A stretch of DNA of 64,000 nucleotides from Sacculina carcini (GCA_916048095.2 OU696583.1:9343322-9407321); one strand, 5' to 3'; positions 14,201 to 21,345 are shown, counted from the stretch's first letter. Notes: generated by a model not told the origin, from the sequence alone. Made by a program: numbers and translations.

Positions 14201-15500
14201 TATCTCACTGTGTCACTGTATTATTACACTATCTCACTGTGTCACTGTATTATTACAGTATCTCACTGTGTCCCTGTATTATTACAGTATCCCACTGTGT
14301 CACTGTATTATTACAGTATATCACTGTGTCACTGTATTATTAAAGTATATACTGTCACTGTATTATTACAATATATCACTGTGTCACTGTATTATTACAG
14401 TATATCACTGTGTCACTGTATTATTACACTATATCACTGTGTCACTGTATTATTACAGTATATCACTGTGTCACTGTATTATTACACTATCTCACTGTGT
14501 CACTGTATTATTACACTATCTCACTGTGTCACTGTATTATTACACTATATACTGTCACTGTATTATTACAGTATATCACTGTGTCACTGTATTATTACAC
14601 TATCTCACTGTGTCACTGTATTATTACAGTATATCACTGTGTCACTGTATTATTACACTATATCACTGTGTCACTGTATTATTACACTATATCACTGTGT
14701 CACTGTATTATTACACTATCTCACTGTGTCACTGTATTATCACACTATATCACTGTGTCACTGTATTATTACAGTATTGTTCTATTATTATTCGGTCATT
14801 TTCTTGGATAATTTCAGTGTGCATTTATCATACTGTCTGTCATTGTCATTATTACTGGTCATAACAGTTGTATTGATGAGTTGATGTTTGTTTGGTTGAT
14901 TGAGAAATTCGTGCAGGTCAAAGGCAAGGTGAACTCGATCATTGTGGATTCGTGCCGCAAGGTGGCGCTAGTGTTCGACTCTGTGGTTGCATCGGTCGAG
15001 TTTGTCAACAGCGTCTCATGTCAATTACAGGTAGCTCACAGCTCATGTGTGTGCTATTGAAATGCTAGCTTCAACGTGTACCCAGTCACAGGTTAATGCT
15101 GAACATGCGTGTGTTGTCAGGTGAACGCACTGGTGCCCACCATATCAGTTGATAAAACCGACGGTCTGCAAATGTACTTGTCCAAGGAGTCGCTGAACAC
15201 TGTACTCGTCACTTCCAAGTCGTCCGAAATGAACGTTCTCATTCCGTCGAAGATCGAGGGAGACTACGTGAGTGTGTCTGTTGCTGCTTATTGTGCCGCG
15301 TGATCAACACAACTCTCACCGACAATCATTTCTTGCACTGCAATGGACCGATGACTTTGGGGAGCTACGACTTGATAATATATGACGAATGTGTATGTGT
15401 GTGTGTGTGTGTGTGTCAGGTTGAACTGCCTGTTGCAGAACAGTTCAAGACGGTTATTGCCGGGGAGCGTTTGGTTACCACAGTCAACGAATCGACGTAG
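1196..15500 (+). CDS. Adenylyl cyclase-associated protein (CAP), nine exons
   Basis: CAP recycles cofilin-bound ADP-actin and recharges it with ATP in the cytoplasm; it also binds adenylyl cyclase in yeast. Coding exons: 1196-1310, 9887-10022, 10175-10370, 10980-11111, 11985-12228, 12708-12979, 14917-15030, 15121-15267 and 15420-15500. They sum to 1437 nt, 478 aa, matching the usual length of about 475. Domains in order: N-terminal oligomerisation helix (1-35), helical folded domain (about 45-215), proline-rich stretch (230-238), WH2-like actin-binding segment with [10 protein letters not shown] (260-269) and [11 protein letters not shown] (277-287), and the C-terminal CARP beta-helix (about 324-478) with [19 protein letters not shown] and SSEMNVLIP. 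All phases join without a frameshift. Start: first ATG giving the family N-terminus. Introns hold most of the repeats in the first 15 kb. Family assignment is secure; exon ends were inferred by eye. Confidence 0.95.
1322..2372. repeat. 1-kb TG/TGTA microsatellite region in CAP intron 1
   Basis: Impure (TG)n mixed with TGTA, TATA, TGAG and GTCAG units in two blocks (1322-2098 and 2218-2372). They are separated by about 120 bp of unique sequence that contains a degenerate CAGCAGCAG run. It has long open frames in several phases, an artefact of the repeat. Confidence 0.95.
2684..3900 (-). mobile_element. Old hAT-like relic, copy 1 (partner at 59540-60720)
   Basis: Diverged but collinear with 59540-60720 along most of its length, including the blocks CGACATTCCA-TGGGGAGCCACC, CATTTTG-ACTTTTGCTTCGAGGCGC and a shared AT-rich right part. 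Near 3120-3134 lies a GGCGCCGCCACTG end, a hAT terminal repeat also seen at 58456-58951. A zinc-finger reading frame remnant lies on the - strand. Confidence 0.6.
3135..3420 (-). pseudogene. BED-type zinc finger remnant of a transposase
   Basis: The - strand encodes a C-x2-C-x14-H-x5-H finger around [20 protein letters not shown], preceded by [13 protein letters not shown]. Fingers of this layout head hAT transposases and proteins domesticated from them. No catalytic domain follows: the frame runs into the adjacent GGCGCCGCC repeat end and stops. The same finger occurs at 59990-60180, so the motif has outlasted most of the surrounding sequence. Confidence 0.5.
3901..5618. other. CAP intron 1, no feature recognised
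   Basis: No convincing ORF and no recognised transposon. Short ORFs (for example 5158-5418) show no family motif. Confidence 0.4.
5620..5682. repeat. Short 13-bp tandem repeat
   Basis: About five imperfect copies of a TATGGTATCAGTA-like unit. Confidence 0.7.
5818..5871. repeat. (GT)n microsatellite
   Basis: Near-perfect dinucleotide run of about 26 units in CAP intron 1. Confidence 0.95.
5974..6227. mobile_element. hAT-type MITE, family 1, copy 2
   Basis: A 254-bp element with ends TAGAGCCGTAGC and GCAACGGCTCTG (inverted) and a perfect 8-bp target duplication CGGATACC at 5966-5973 and 6228-6235. Its interior matches 509-810 across the GTTGCTTCACGTATG and CACCTGAGCTTGTAT blocks. It inserted into a local GTACGGATACC direct repeat, so extra flanking copies of that word exist. 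Confidence 0.88.
6523..9303. mobile_element. hAT-type element, family 2, copy 1, with nested LINE
   Basis: Ends TAGTGATGC and GCATCTCTA (inverted) with a perfect 8-bp target duplication GTTGAACA at 6515-6522 and 9304-9311. After removing the LINE at 6883-8114 the remaining 1.55 kb matches 44701-46279 end to end. No transposase ORF is visible; the interior is AT-rich with many poly-T/poly-A runs. It lies in CAP intron 1. Confidence 0.9.
6883..8114 (+). mobile_element. 5-prime-truncated LINE nested in the hAT element
   Basis: Carries a 284-aa open frame (6885-7739) that begins just before the reverse transcriptase YADD box (YADDIQF). It continues with [25 protein letters not shown] and [12 protein letters not shown], which are C-terminal motifs of CR1/L2-type LINE polymerases. 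The 5-prime half of RT and the endonuclease are missing, as is usual for truncated insertions. It ends with GGCGCTATAGCAAATACACG followed by a (TTG)n tail. The target in the intact sister hAT copy reads TTTGTCAG, and short TGTCA words flank the insert. Relatives lie at 50, 53.1 and 56.8 kb. Confidence 0.85.
9490..9725. repeat. Minisatellite before CAP exon 2
   Basis: Irregular tandem units built from GAGTCTATGTGTTGCCTGT and TGCGAGTCTATG words, ending about 160 bp upstream of the exon 2 acceptor. Confidence 0.85.
9774..9871. repeat. (TG)n tract at the 3-prime end of CAP intron 1
   Basis: (TG)n followed by two copies of a 25-bp TTGATGTGTACATATTTGTT unit. It occupies the place of the polypyrimidine tract before the GGCAG acceptor. 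Confidence 0.9.
9887..10022 (+). CDS. CAP exon 2
   Basis: Encodes the start of the helical folded domain ([20 protein letters not shown], then [11 protein letters not shown]). The acceptor is GGCAG after a TG-rich tract; the donor is CAG|GTGCCT. Reading past the donor ends in an in-frame stop at about 10070. Confidence 0.9.
10175..10370 (+). CDS. CAP exon 3
   Basis: Encodes helical-domain residues including [20 protein letters not shown] and [17 protein letters not shown], among the most conserved CAP motifs. Acceptor GGCAG after (TG)n; donor ACG|GTCAGT, phase 0. Confidence 0.92.
10421..10447. repeat. (CA)n near the donor of CAP intron 3
   Basis: CA-rich run about 50 nt past the donor, complementary to the (TG)n at the other end of the same intron (10924-10977). 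Confidence 0.9.
10448..10845 (+). pseudogene. LINE reverse transcriptase C-terminal fragment
   Basis: An open frame of about 130 residues begins [20 protein letters not shown], then [12 protein letters not shown] and a C-terminal [20 protein letters not shown], then stops at TGA. These are the post-RT motifs of CR1/Jockey-type LINEs. It sits between (CA)n and CTAGTGAGTACAACTAGTGAGTAC duplications inside the 609-bp CAP intron 3. It belongs to a different LINE family from 6883-8114. Reading-frame integrity suggests a fairly recent insertion. Confidence 0.75.
10889..10977. repeat. (CA)n then (TG)n before CAP exon 4
   Basis: A short (CA)n at 10895-10911 is followed by (TG)n and TGTA units that run to within 2 nt of the GCAG acceptor. 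Confidence 0.92.
10980..11111 (+). CDS. CAP exon 4
   Basis: Encodes [20 protein letters not shown] and the TWSE/LQ-type end of the helical domain. The acceptor GGCAG follows directly on a long (TG)n; the donor is CAG|GTGCCT, the same sequence as exon 2. Confidence 0.92.
11126..11362. repeat. (CA)n / AACTGCAACACA minisatellite after CAP exon 4
   Basis: Several (CA)n runs alternate with AAACTGCAACACATCCACTC-like blocks, starting about 15 nt past the exon 4 donor. Confidence 0.93.
11488..11800 (+). mobile_element. tRNA-derived SINE
   Basis: The head resembles a tRNA: an A box (TGGTGTAGTGGTAGC), an anticodon arm whose 5-bp stem CCCGC/GCGGG encloses CTAACAA (valine-type AAC), and a B box (GATTCGAAACCC). 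The acceptor and T stems do not pair well, so this is not a functional tRNA. The body has the words AATCCAACAGTCCCTGTCC and ACCCAGCGGTGAATGGTACC, which resemble a central domain I associate with widespread invertebrate SINE families; the exact family name is uncertain. The right end is not defined. It lies in CAP intron 4. Confidence 0.65.
11985..12228 (+). CDS. CAP exon 5
   Basis: Begins with the conserved HHTTGLSWN motif, then a Gly/Ala-rich linker, a short polyproline stretch (profilin/SH3-type ligand) and the first half of the WH2 region. The donor, GCGG|GTCTGT, splits a glycine codon shared with exon 6. Confidence 0.88.
12229..12660. other. CAP intron 5, no feature recognised
   Basis: Unique AT-rich intron sequence. 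The CA/TG pairing seen in other introns is not evident here, though the acceptor is still TG-rich (GGTGTGTGAGGACAG). Confidence 0.5.
12708..12979 (+). CDS. CAP exon 6
   Basis: Completes the WH2 region and begins the CARP domain ([23 protein letters not shown]). Homology places its end at CAG (12977-12979), so the intron starts GCCAGT, a GC donor. The alternative GT at 12971 would delete three aligned residues. Confidence 0.8.
13044..14776. repeat. 29-bp minisatellite, about 60 copies, in CAP intron 6
   Basis: The unit is CACTGTGTCACTGTATT plus ATTACASTATMTC. Copies vary at two main places: ACAC versus ACAG, and TATATC, TATCTC or TATCCC. A few copies are shortened (for example near 13165, 14150, 14345 and 14545). 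Because 29 is not a multiple of 3 and the unit has no stop in any + frame, all three forward frames stay open for about 500 codons. This is an artefact of the repeat, not evidence of a protein. Confidence 0.97.
14917..15030 (+). CDS. CAP exon 7
   Basis: CARP beta-helix repeat with [20 protein letters not shown]. Phase 0 at both ends. It has the only acceptor in the window without a TG-rich tract (GAAATTCGTGCAG); donor CAG|GTAGCT. Confidence 0.9.
15121..15267 (+). CDS. CAP exon 8
   Basis: CARP domain with [20 protein letters not shown] and [10 protein letters not shown]. The 90-bp upstream intron ends GTGTGTTGTCAG; donor TAC|GTGAGT. Confidence 0.93.
15420..15500 (+). CDS. CAP exon 9 (last)
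   Basis: Encodes the terminal VPEQFKT-like motif ([12 protein letters not shown]) and the RLVTTVNE tail, then TAG. The acceptor is (GT)n directly followed by CAG. Confidence 0.92.
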   Translation, partial: VELPVAEQFKTVIAGERLVTTVNEST

Positions 15501-16152
15501 TTTCAACCTCTGCTCACATGCAACTTATGTTCAAGTGCTTTTAGTCTGGTCTTGGTAGAATGGAGTAAAGCTTTGCTTGTAGTGTACGATGTTAGCGATC
15601 AACCTTGCTGAGTTGCTGTTGTGTTTGTGCGTTAGCGACCGGTTTTTTGGCCGTGTCCTCTGAATCGCTCTTTTTAACTTGACTCGACTGTAGTGTTGTT
15701 TCAATGTCAGCTGGGTCGGCATGAGTGTCGTTTTGGCTTCGTCGTTTCGTGTGTGTGTGTGCTGGAACCTTATAGACTATCTAGGCTGTTTTTATCTGAG
15801 ATTGTATGCTGTTATTTCCTGCAGACCGAGGATTTCACTGTGCACTTAATCGCAAATGTGACTATCTTTATGCGTGCTTGTCCTATATTCGGTGAGTAGT
15901 TGGTAGTTAGTCGGTAATACTACGCTGTATGCTTTGATAATACACGCTTTTGTTTGCTATTCACTGGTCTGATATATTAAGTCGTGGTGCGTTTATTGTC
16001 TACACTTATTAAATCGTTGTGCTTTTATTGTCTACACTTTGCATAAATACTTATTCAACGGGGTTTATTCAAGTGAGAATGTACCTTGAAAAAACGCTGT
16101 GATTTTGTGGACGTTCACTGATAAACATCAATGATAAACATCAATGATAAAC
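15501..16152. other. Convergent intergenic region, CAP to radial spoke gene
   Basis: Holds both 3-prime UTRs. No ORF with a family match and no clear AATAAA close to the CAP stop. Confidence 0.5.
16064..16069 (-). terminator. Polyadenylation signal for the radial spoke gene
   Basis: AATAAA on the - strand, about 85 nt past the stop codon. Confidence 0.6.
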
Positions 16153-17874
16153 TCAGTCTTCCTCTTCTTCTTCGTCTGAATCGTCCTCGTAGAATTCTTC
16201 ACCTTCCTCTTCCTCCTCTTGTTCTGCCTGCTGCTCCTCGAGTTGGCTCTGGTGCGCCGCTTCAGTGGCGGCGCTAGGATCGGACGCGTGATTAATATCA
16301 GCGAGTGGCGGAAAACACTCGTCACGCCGTGGCGGGGACGACGGCGAGAAGCCATTTGGCTCGGCTTTCACGCCCCAGCCGATGTAGAGGTTGGCGAACG
16401 TTCGGCCATCGCTGAACGCCGCCGCTCCGGGCCAGCGGTTCGAGTGCAGCGAACAGAGCGAATGCGCTGCTACCAGTGCCGAGGACACACGCACGCTCCA
16501 TGGAGCCACTCCATCATCCAACATGCTGTCCTCGGAAATGGCAGTTAAAATGGGTGGTCCGCTCTCGTCCTCTTCGTCGTCCATTTCCTCATAATCCGAG
16601 GTGCTTCTGTGTACGGGTGCTGGAGGCCGCCAATAATGACAGCGTCCTTGCGGCAGTAAATAGTGCATGTGGTGGCACCAACCTTCCAGACTGCCAGACG
16701 CCAGCTCGCCAATGCTTACTGGCTCGAAATCTTCGTTTTCGAGGACCGTTTGACTCGTCAATTCGTCATCGTCCTCATCGTGTTCTGCCGTCGTATAATA
16801 GCCAAGTGGAGAAATTATAGTGGTCGCCGATATACGGGCGATTTGTGCGCGTAAGTAGACGCTTTCGTTTCCTTCGAACGGTGGGTATGTTATGACTGGG
16901 TGGGTTAGTTGGCCAGTGAAAAACTTCCTAATCTTCCTGGCGCATTGAATTTGCCTCGGCGTAGCATTTGGCAACTGCGTCCAACAACCACATGGTGAGT
17001 TGCTTGCAAAATATATTTTCTTGTTTACTCCGCTCCTGTTGGATTCCTGCGGGATTTCTATGACATCCTTTGGTTGAGGGATGGGATCATCAGGCTCTTT
17101 GTAATCGGCAGACGTTGGCGGTACTGGCGTTTTGTCAGCGTCGTCTGTAATCGTATCTTCCAATGATGCTGCAATGATGCTGGTGTTGCTAGGCTTTGGT
17201 GAATTGAGGAACGAGTTTTCCGTCTCTTCCGCACCTTCTGACTCTTCTGCCTCAACGATGTAATAGTTGTTGACCGTACCCAGTATTTTCCCCCAGAAAC
17301 GCACGTTGATTATCTTTACGCTTGACATCAAACGGTCTATTGATAGTTTTAACAAAAAACGTTCTTCGTTCGGCAAGGATATGCCAATCAGTTCAAAACA
17401 GTGCAGAGTTTTGATTAGATTCTTTTGAAAATTAGTTTGGACTTTCTGAGCTTCATTTACAGCTTCAGGGAGATGATGGTGATTTCCGAAGAAACAGATA
17501 GTTTTTCTGCTCTGTAAAGTCACTTGGGAAGTATCTTTCACATCCACAAGAGCGTTATCATCTCTCTTACACATTCTAGTCATCTTCAAACGCCAACTCA
17601 TTTGCTCAAAATTTTCTATCAGTTCACTATTTTCCGGCTTTTCTATCATGTTATAGATAACTTCAAGCAAATGACTGTAAAGGCTTATTTTGCTCGGTCG
17701 TGTCACATTGAGTGTGAACAATTTGGCTCTGTGGAATGCATCGTTACCCTCATTCCAAGTTGCCTCATGGGAATCTTCGCTCTTGGTCGCATTTTGCAGA
17801 CTATTGTGTAACGGTTGAATGAAAGTGGAACTGTGTGACGAACCTGGTATTTGAGTAGCACTGCCGGTGTCCAT
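16153..17874 (-). CDS. Radial spoke head protein, RSPH4A/RSPH6A family
   Basis: Structural component of the radial spoke head in 9+2 cilia and flagella, where it relays signals between the central pair and dynein arms. The 573-aa frame shows the family motifs in order: FWGKILGTVNNYYIVEAE (about 192-210), KIYFASNSPCGCWTQLP and ARKIRKFFTGQL (about 290-325), YPPFEGNESVYLRAQIARIS then SPLGYY (about 328-360), the GWCHHMHYLLPQGRCHYWRP block (about 395-415), PWSVRVSS (about 460) and RWPGAAAFSDGRTFANLYIGWG (about 476-498). It ends in an acidic Glu/Asp tail. The length is shorter than the roughly 700 aa of the vertebrate proteins; the N-terminal half is the divergent part. It is intronless, unlike most animal homologues. 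It is head-to-head with VAC14 and tail-to-tail with CAP. It could equally be labelled RSPH4A, RSPH6A or their single ancestor. Confidence 0.93.
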   Translation of the reverse strand: MDTGSATQIPGSSHSSTFIQPLHNSLQNATKSEDSHEATWNEGNDAFHRAKLFTLNVTRPSKISLYSHLLEVIYNMIEKPENSELIENFEQMSWRLKMTRMCKRDDNALVDVKDTSQVTLQSRKTICFFGNHHHLPEAVNEAQKVQTNFQKNLIKTLHCFELIGISLPNEERFLLKLSIDRLMSSVKIINVRFWGKILGTVNNYYIVEAEESEGAEETENSFLNSPKPSNTSIIAASLEDTITDDADKTPVPPTSADYKEPDDPIPQPKDVIEIPQESNRSGVNKKIYFASNSPCGCWTQLPNATPRQIQCARKIRKFFTGQLTHPVITYPPFEGNESVYLRAQIARISATTIISPLGYYTTAEHDEDDDELTSQTVLENEDFEPVSIGELASGSLEGWCHHMHYLLPQGRCHYWRPPAPVHRSTSDYEEMDDEEDESGPPILTAISEDSMLDDGVAPWSVRVSSALVAAHSLCSLHSNRWPGAAAFSDGRTFANLYIGWGVKAEPNGFSPSSPPRRDECFPPLADINHASDPSAATEAAHQSQLEEQQAEQEEEEEGEEFYEDDSDEEEEED

Positions 17875-18649
17875 GCTAGATGAATGGTACTGATCTTTAG
17901 CGAAGCACAGACTCCAAGTACCAGAGATGATGTGGCCACTGATAAATGTGCGATAATCTGTTATTAATTCAATTATTCATATCAGTGATGATATACGAAT
18001 TCATAGAGGAAATGAGCAACTCGAACAACGTAATACTTATACTGCTATCTTACGACTTACTTTGTTGCATTTTCTTAGCAAATTTATGTGTTAAATACAG
18101 AAACACGTGAATAACGTTTTAGGGGAGTTCTGAACAGTAGGTCTACGTGTAGTACGACCATAGAAAAATTAGCTGGCACATGTGAGATTGCGTATGTCGA
18201 AGACTTCGTTTTCTTAAGGCTTCTCAACATGCATCTTTTTGTACATCAGGGAATGACGCTTTTTAATATCGTGTCATCATCGTATCATTGGCAAATCTGG
18301 ACCACAGCACCGTCATATGTTCGAGGTCTCACCTACAATTTTACCAATTTTGAATAATGCACTCAAAGTGTATACGAATTAGTATACATTTACGAATAAG
18401 TAGAAAAATACCGCAAAAAATTTTATTTCTAAAAATTGAAATTATTCTTTGTAAGAAGATGATTGAAGGACATTTATCGCGCATTTGATACAGTTGCGGC
18501 TGATAATGTTGGGGAGGTCTAGACAAATATTCGACCCTCAAACTCTGTAACCCAACCAACCCAACCTTGTTGTTGTGCGGTTCAGTTCCACAGTTCCACA
18601 GTAAAACGTGCAGATCCCAACCCAACCTTACCTCACCAGGCAAGCATAA

Positions 18650-18663
18650 ATTGCCATAGGAAC
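18650..18663. promoter_or_regulatory. X-box-like RFX site
   Basis: ATTGCCATAGGAAC fits the RFX dimer consensus (GTTGCCATGGCAAC-like inverted half sites with AT spacer) with few differences. RFX factors control ciliary genes, so a site between VAC14 and an axonemal gene makes biological sense. However, it lies 776 bp from the radial spoke start and only 155 bp from VAC14. Confidence 0.45.
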
Positions 18664-18687
18664 GTCACTAAACGTCACTAAACGTCG
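18661..18687. promoter_or_regulatory. AACGTCACTA tandem motif
   Basis: Two AACGTCACTA copies followed by AACGTCGG. ACGTCA is the half site of CREB/ATF factors. Function is inferred only from position upstream of VAC14. Confidence 0.3.
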
Positions 18688-18817
18688 GCTGGGAATTTGT
18701 AAAGGTACTTGATGTCTACGTGCAACAATTAATTATCTGTAAGCTTGTTTTGTTCGTCTCATTATTTATTGGGTAGAATTCGCAAAAAAACACTTGTTTG
18801 GCTTTGCTTCTGTTGAG

Positions 18818-20896
18818 ATGGAGGTAGATTTCAGTCCTCTCACACAGTCATGCTATAAGGCTCTAACAGATAAGCTCTACGACAAACGCAAATTGGTTGC
18901 CGGTGAAATCGATAAAATGGTTCGTGATTTCGTAGTCACCAATAATACAGCATCTCTTGAGAAGCTTTTACGAGTGTTTATCAACATGTGCGATTCCCCC
19001 AACTCTCATATTGTGAAGGGCGGTCTTATGGGTATCGGAGCCGCCTCAGTTGCAATGGGACAGCCGTTTGTTGAACCGTTCTCCAAAATGATGATTGACA
19101 CTGTTCTGCAGTGTTTTATCAAGACAAACGACCCCAGGGTGCGGTATTATGCATGCGAATCCCTCTACAATGTCTGCAAGTCGGTTCGGAAAGCATCGCT
19201 GCCTTCGTTTAATGCCATTTGGTGTTCGATGGCGCAGCTGAAAACTGATTCCGATGCCAACGTGAGGGACGGAGCTGACGTCCTCGACCGTCTGCTGCAG
19301 GATCTGGTGGTGGAGTCGGTGACATTTGACATCAATTCGTTCATGCCGTACTTGCGGGAGAGAATCTACAGTGACGACAAAATTCTCAAGCAGCTGGTGA
19401 TCACGTGGCTAACTCTATTTCATTCGCTGCCCAGCGTCAACGTGCTGGTTTTTCTGGCCGACATATTGGATGGCCTCTTTTTCATGCTTGCCGACCCCGA
19501 CGATGTCATAATTGCCAGTTGCGAAAACCTCTTGCAAAAGTTTCAAGACGCGCTTCGTCTGCAAAAGAACACGGCGTCAGATTTTTCTAGCATGGTCAAT
19601 GTACTGATTGTGCATATCCAGTCCGATTCGCTAGATGTTCAGAATGTAGCAATGTCTTGGTTGAAGGAGTTTTCCCAGTTGTCTGGCGAGTCTTTGCTGC
19701 CCCATCTGGGCGGCGTTTTGAACGCAGTTTTGCCTTGTTTAGCTCTTCAGGACGAGCATCGAAAGCCGACGCGTGAAAACGCCAAGACCATCAGCTACGA
19801 GATGATGCAACTGGTCTCCAGCCACCGGACTTCAGTCGACGTCGATTGTGCCGTGCTTGTTCTCACCGAGCATCTAGCGCAGACACCATTTGTATCCACT
19901 CAAATTGCCATTCTCAAGTGGCTGCACCACCTACAGGAGGTAACTCCCGAGGCGTTGAGCGAGCGACTGGACGGTGTGTTCGCCGTGCTGTTGCGACTTT
20001 TGTCGGATCCAGCCGACGAGGTGGTTCTGTTGAGCATCCAGGTATTGGCTGAGGTGTGCTCTGGTGGTACGACGGCGGCGACCACCACGCCTCAGCAACA
20101 AATCAGCGAGTCGCGTCACTTTGGCACCGTCATCAGCAGTCTTCTGGATGTGTTGGAGAAGTCGCCAAGTCTACTGGACGACCGTGGTGTGGTGATCGTG
20201 CGACAGTTGTGTGTCATTCTCAGTCCCGACCAGATTCTGTCGTCTCTGGCTCGCCGATTGCGCGACAACTCTAACTTGACGTTCGTGGCGCGGCTCGTGC
20301 GGAAACTCAACGATATCTTGATGACGTCGCCGGAGCTGTTCGAAATGCGCACCGAGCTGCATCAGGGCGAGACGGGTGACGCGCTCTTCCACCAGTTATA
20401 CGCGGTGTGGTGCTACAGTCCGACGTCGGCGCTGTGCTTGTGTCTGCTGACGCGGCGCTACTGGCTGGCCGGCGGTATCGTGAAAGCTCTGGCAGTGGCT
20501 GAGGTGACCGTCGAGGTTCTGGTCGAGATGGACTGTCTGGTACAGTTGCTCGAGACGCCGATATTCACGTTCTTGCGACTGCAGTTGCTGGAGCCATGGC
20601 GATGTGGCGAGTTGTTGGACGTGTTGCACGGCATTTTGATGGTGCTGCCGCAGACGGAGGCGTTCAATGTGTTGCGACGCCGGCTCGACTGCGTGCCTCG
20701 ACATCGCATTACTCCGCCGTCGACCGCACACACCGATGCAGGTGAACAAGTCACGGACTCATCGAATAATTCCACTGAGGCAGTTGCCGAAGACCAGGCT
20801 CTGTTGGATACATTTGTCAAGTCGACGAAGAATTATCGCAAATTCCGCCGTGTCTCGCTGTCAGCCAACTTCATTAGCAAATTGAAGTCGCTGTAA
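18818..20896 (+). CDS. VAC14: VAC14, PIKfyve complex scaffold
   Basis: VAC14 is the HEAT-repeat scaffold that holds PIKfyve/Fab1 and the FIG4 phosphatase together on endolysosomes to make PI(3,5)P2. The 692-aa protein opens with PLTQSCYKALTDKLYDKRK. It has NSHIVKGGLMGIGAASVAMG and DPRVRYYACESLYNVCK in the N-terminal PIKfyve/Fab1-binding HEAT array (about 45-130). Next come FMPYLRERIYSDD and WLTLFHSLPSVNVLVFLADILDGLF (about 175-225). The C-terminal FIG4-binding and oligomerisation region runs from about 490, with TSPELFEMRTEL, EVLVEMDCLVQLLETPIFTFLRLQLLEPW and LRRRLDCVP. I chose the ATG at 18818 because the upstream codons start only from TTG. It is shorter than the human protein (782 aa), mainly by losing a central low-complexity insert. 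It is intronless, which is unusual for VAC14. The stop TAA lies inside a perfect GTAAGTAC donor sequence, so a spliced C-terminus is possible. Confidence 0.93.
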   Translation: MEVDFSPLTQSCYKALTDKLYDKRKLVAGEIDKMVRDFVVTNNTASLEKLLRVFINMCDSPNSHIVKGGLMGIGAASVAMGQPFVEPFSKMMIDTVLQCFIKTNDPRVRYYACESLYNVCKSVRKASLPSFNAIWCSMAQLKTDSDANVRDGADVLDRLLQDLVVESVTFDINSFMPYLRERIYSDDKILKQLVITWLTLFHSLPSVNVLVFLADILDGLFFMLADPDDVIIASCENLLQKFQDALRLQKNTASDFSSMVNVLIVHIQSDSLDVQNVAMSWLKEFSQLSGESLLPHLGGVLNAVLPCLALQDEHRKPTRENAKTISYEMMQLVSSHRTSVDVDCAVLVLTEHLAQTPFVSTQIAILKWLHHLQEVTPEALSERLDGVFAVLLRLLSDPADEVVLLSIQVLAEVCSGGTTAATTTPQQQISESRHFGTVISSLLDVLEKSPSLLDDRGVVIVRQLCVILSPDQILSSLARRLRDNSNLTFVARLVRKLNDILMTSPELFEMRTELHQGETGDALFHQLYAVWCYSPTSALCLCLLTRRYWLAGGIVKALAVAEVTVEVLVEMDCLVQLLETPIFTFLRLQLLEPWRCGELLDVLHGILMVLPQTEAFNVLRRRLDCVPRHRITPPSTAHTDAGEQVTDSSNNSTEAVAEDQALLDTFVKSTKNYRKFRRVSLSANFISKLKSL

Positions 20897-21269
20897 GTAC
20901 CTGGACTGTTTTGTATCTTGTGGTATTCGGAGGAATATGGGTCGATATGCGATATGATATTCGATATTTGTCATCATTTTGTGGGATGTGTTCAAATTTC
21001 ACACTTCTTTATATGTCGGCTGTGCATTGTTAGGGTGGATTTTACTGTTTTTCATTGATGTATACCAATACAATTCATACGTGGAGGTTCATGAAGTTTT
21101 CATCTAAATGTCGTTTGTGGTTTTCATTGCCTGACGATATCATTTAGACCAGGGGCGAGGAACGTTTTTAGAGTGAGAGCCAGATGAGACTATTGGAAGG
21201 AAGTGGCGGACCGCAGTGAAAAACTAAATATCATAATTATTATATTTTGTATAATACATTGATTACCTG

Positions 21270-21275
21270 AATAAA
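21270..21275 (+). terminator. Candidate VAC14 polyadenylation signal
   Basis: AATAAA about 370 nt past the VAC14 stop, inside the transposon-derived sequence. Confidence 0.3.
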
Positions 21276-21345
21276 TTGCACAAAAGTTGTATTAAACACT
21301 TTATATCAATGAGACTACTGGTGTTATTTGTCATGAAGAAGCATT

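Larger units (their letters stand above)
17875..18817. promoter_or_regulatory. Divergent promoter region between the radial spoke gene and VAC14
   Basis: A 943-bp spacer between two start codons on opposite strands, so it must hold both promoters. It has CCAACCCAACC-rich stretches (18540-18630), an X-box-like site at 18650 and a tandem AACGTCACTA repeat at 18661. No other ORF is convincing. Confidence 0.6.

Noticed and set aside
12659-14864. Three overlapping ORFs of about 490-545 aa with Ile/Leu/Tyr/Cys repeats
   Set aside because: Produced by a stop-free 29-bp repeat that cycles frames; only the first part (12708-12979) is real CAP exon 6.
18794-18817. VAC14 start at the upstream TTG
   Set aside because: No ATG there; the ATG at 18818 aligns with the family N-terminus.
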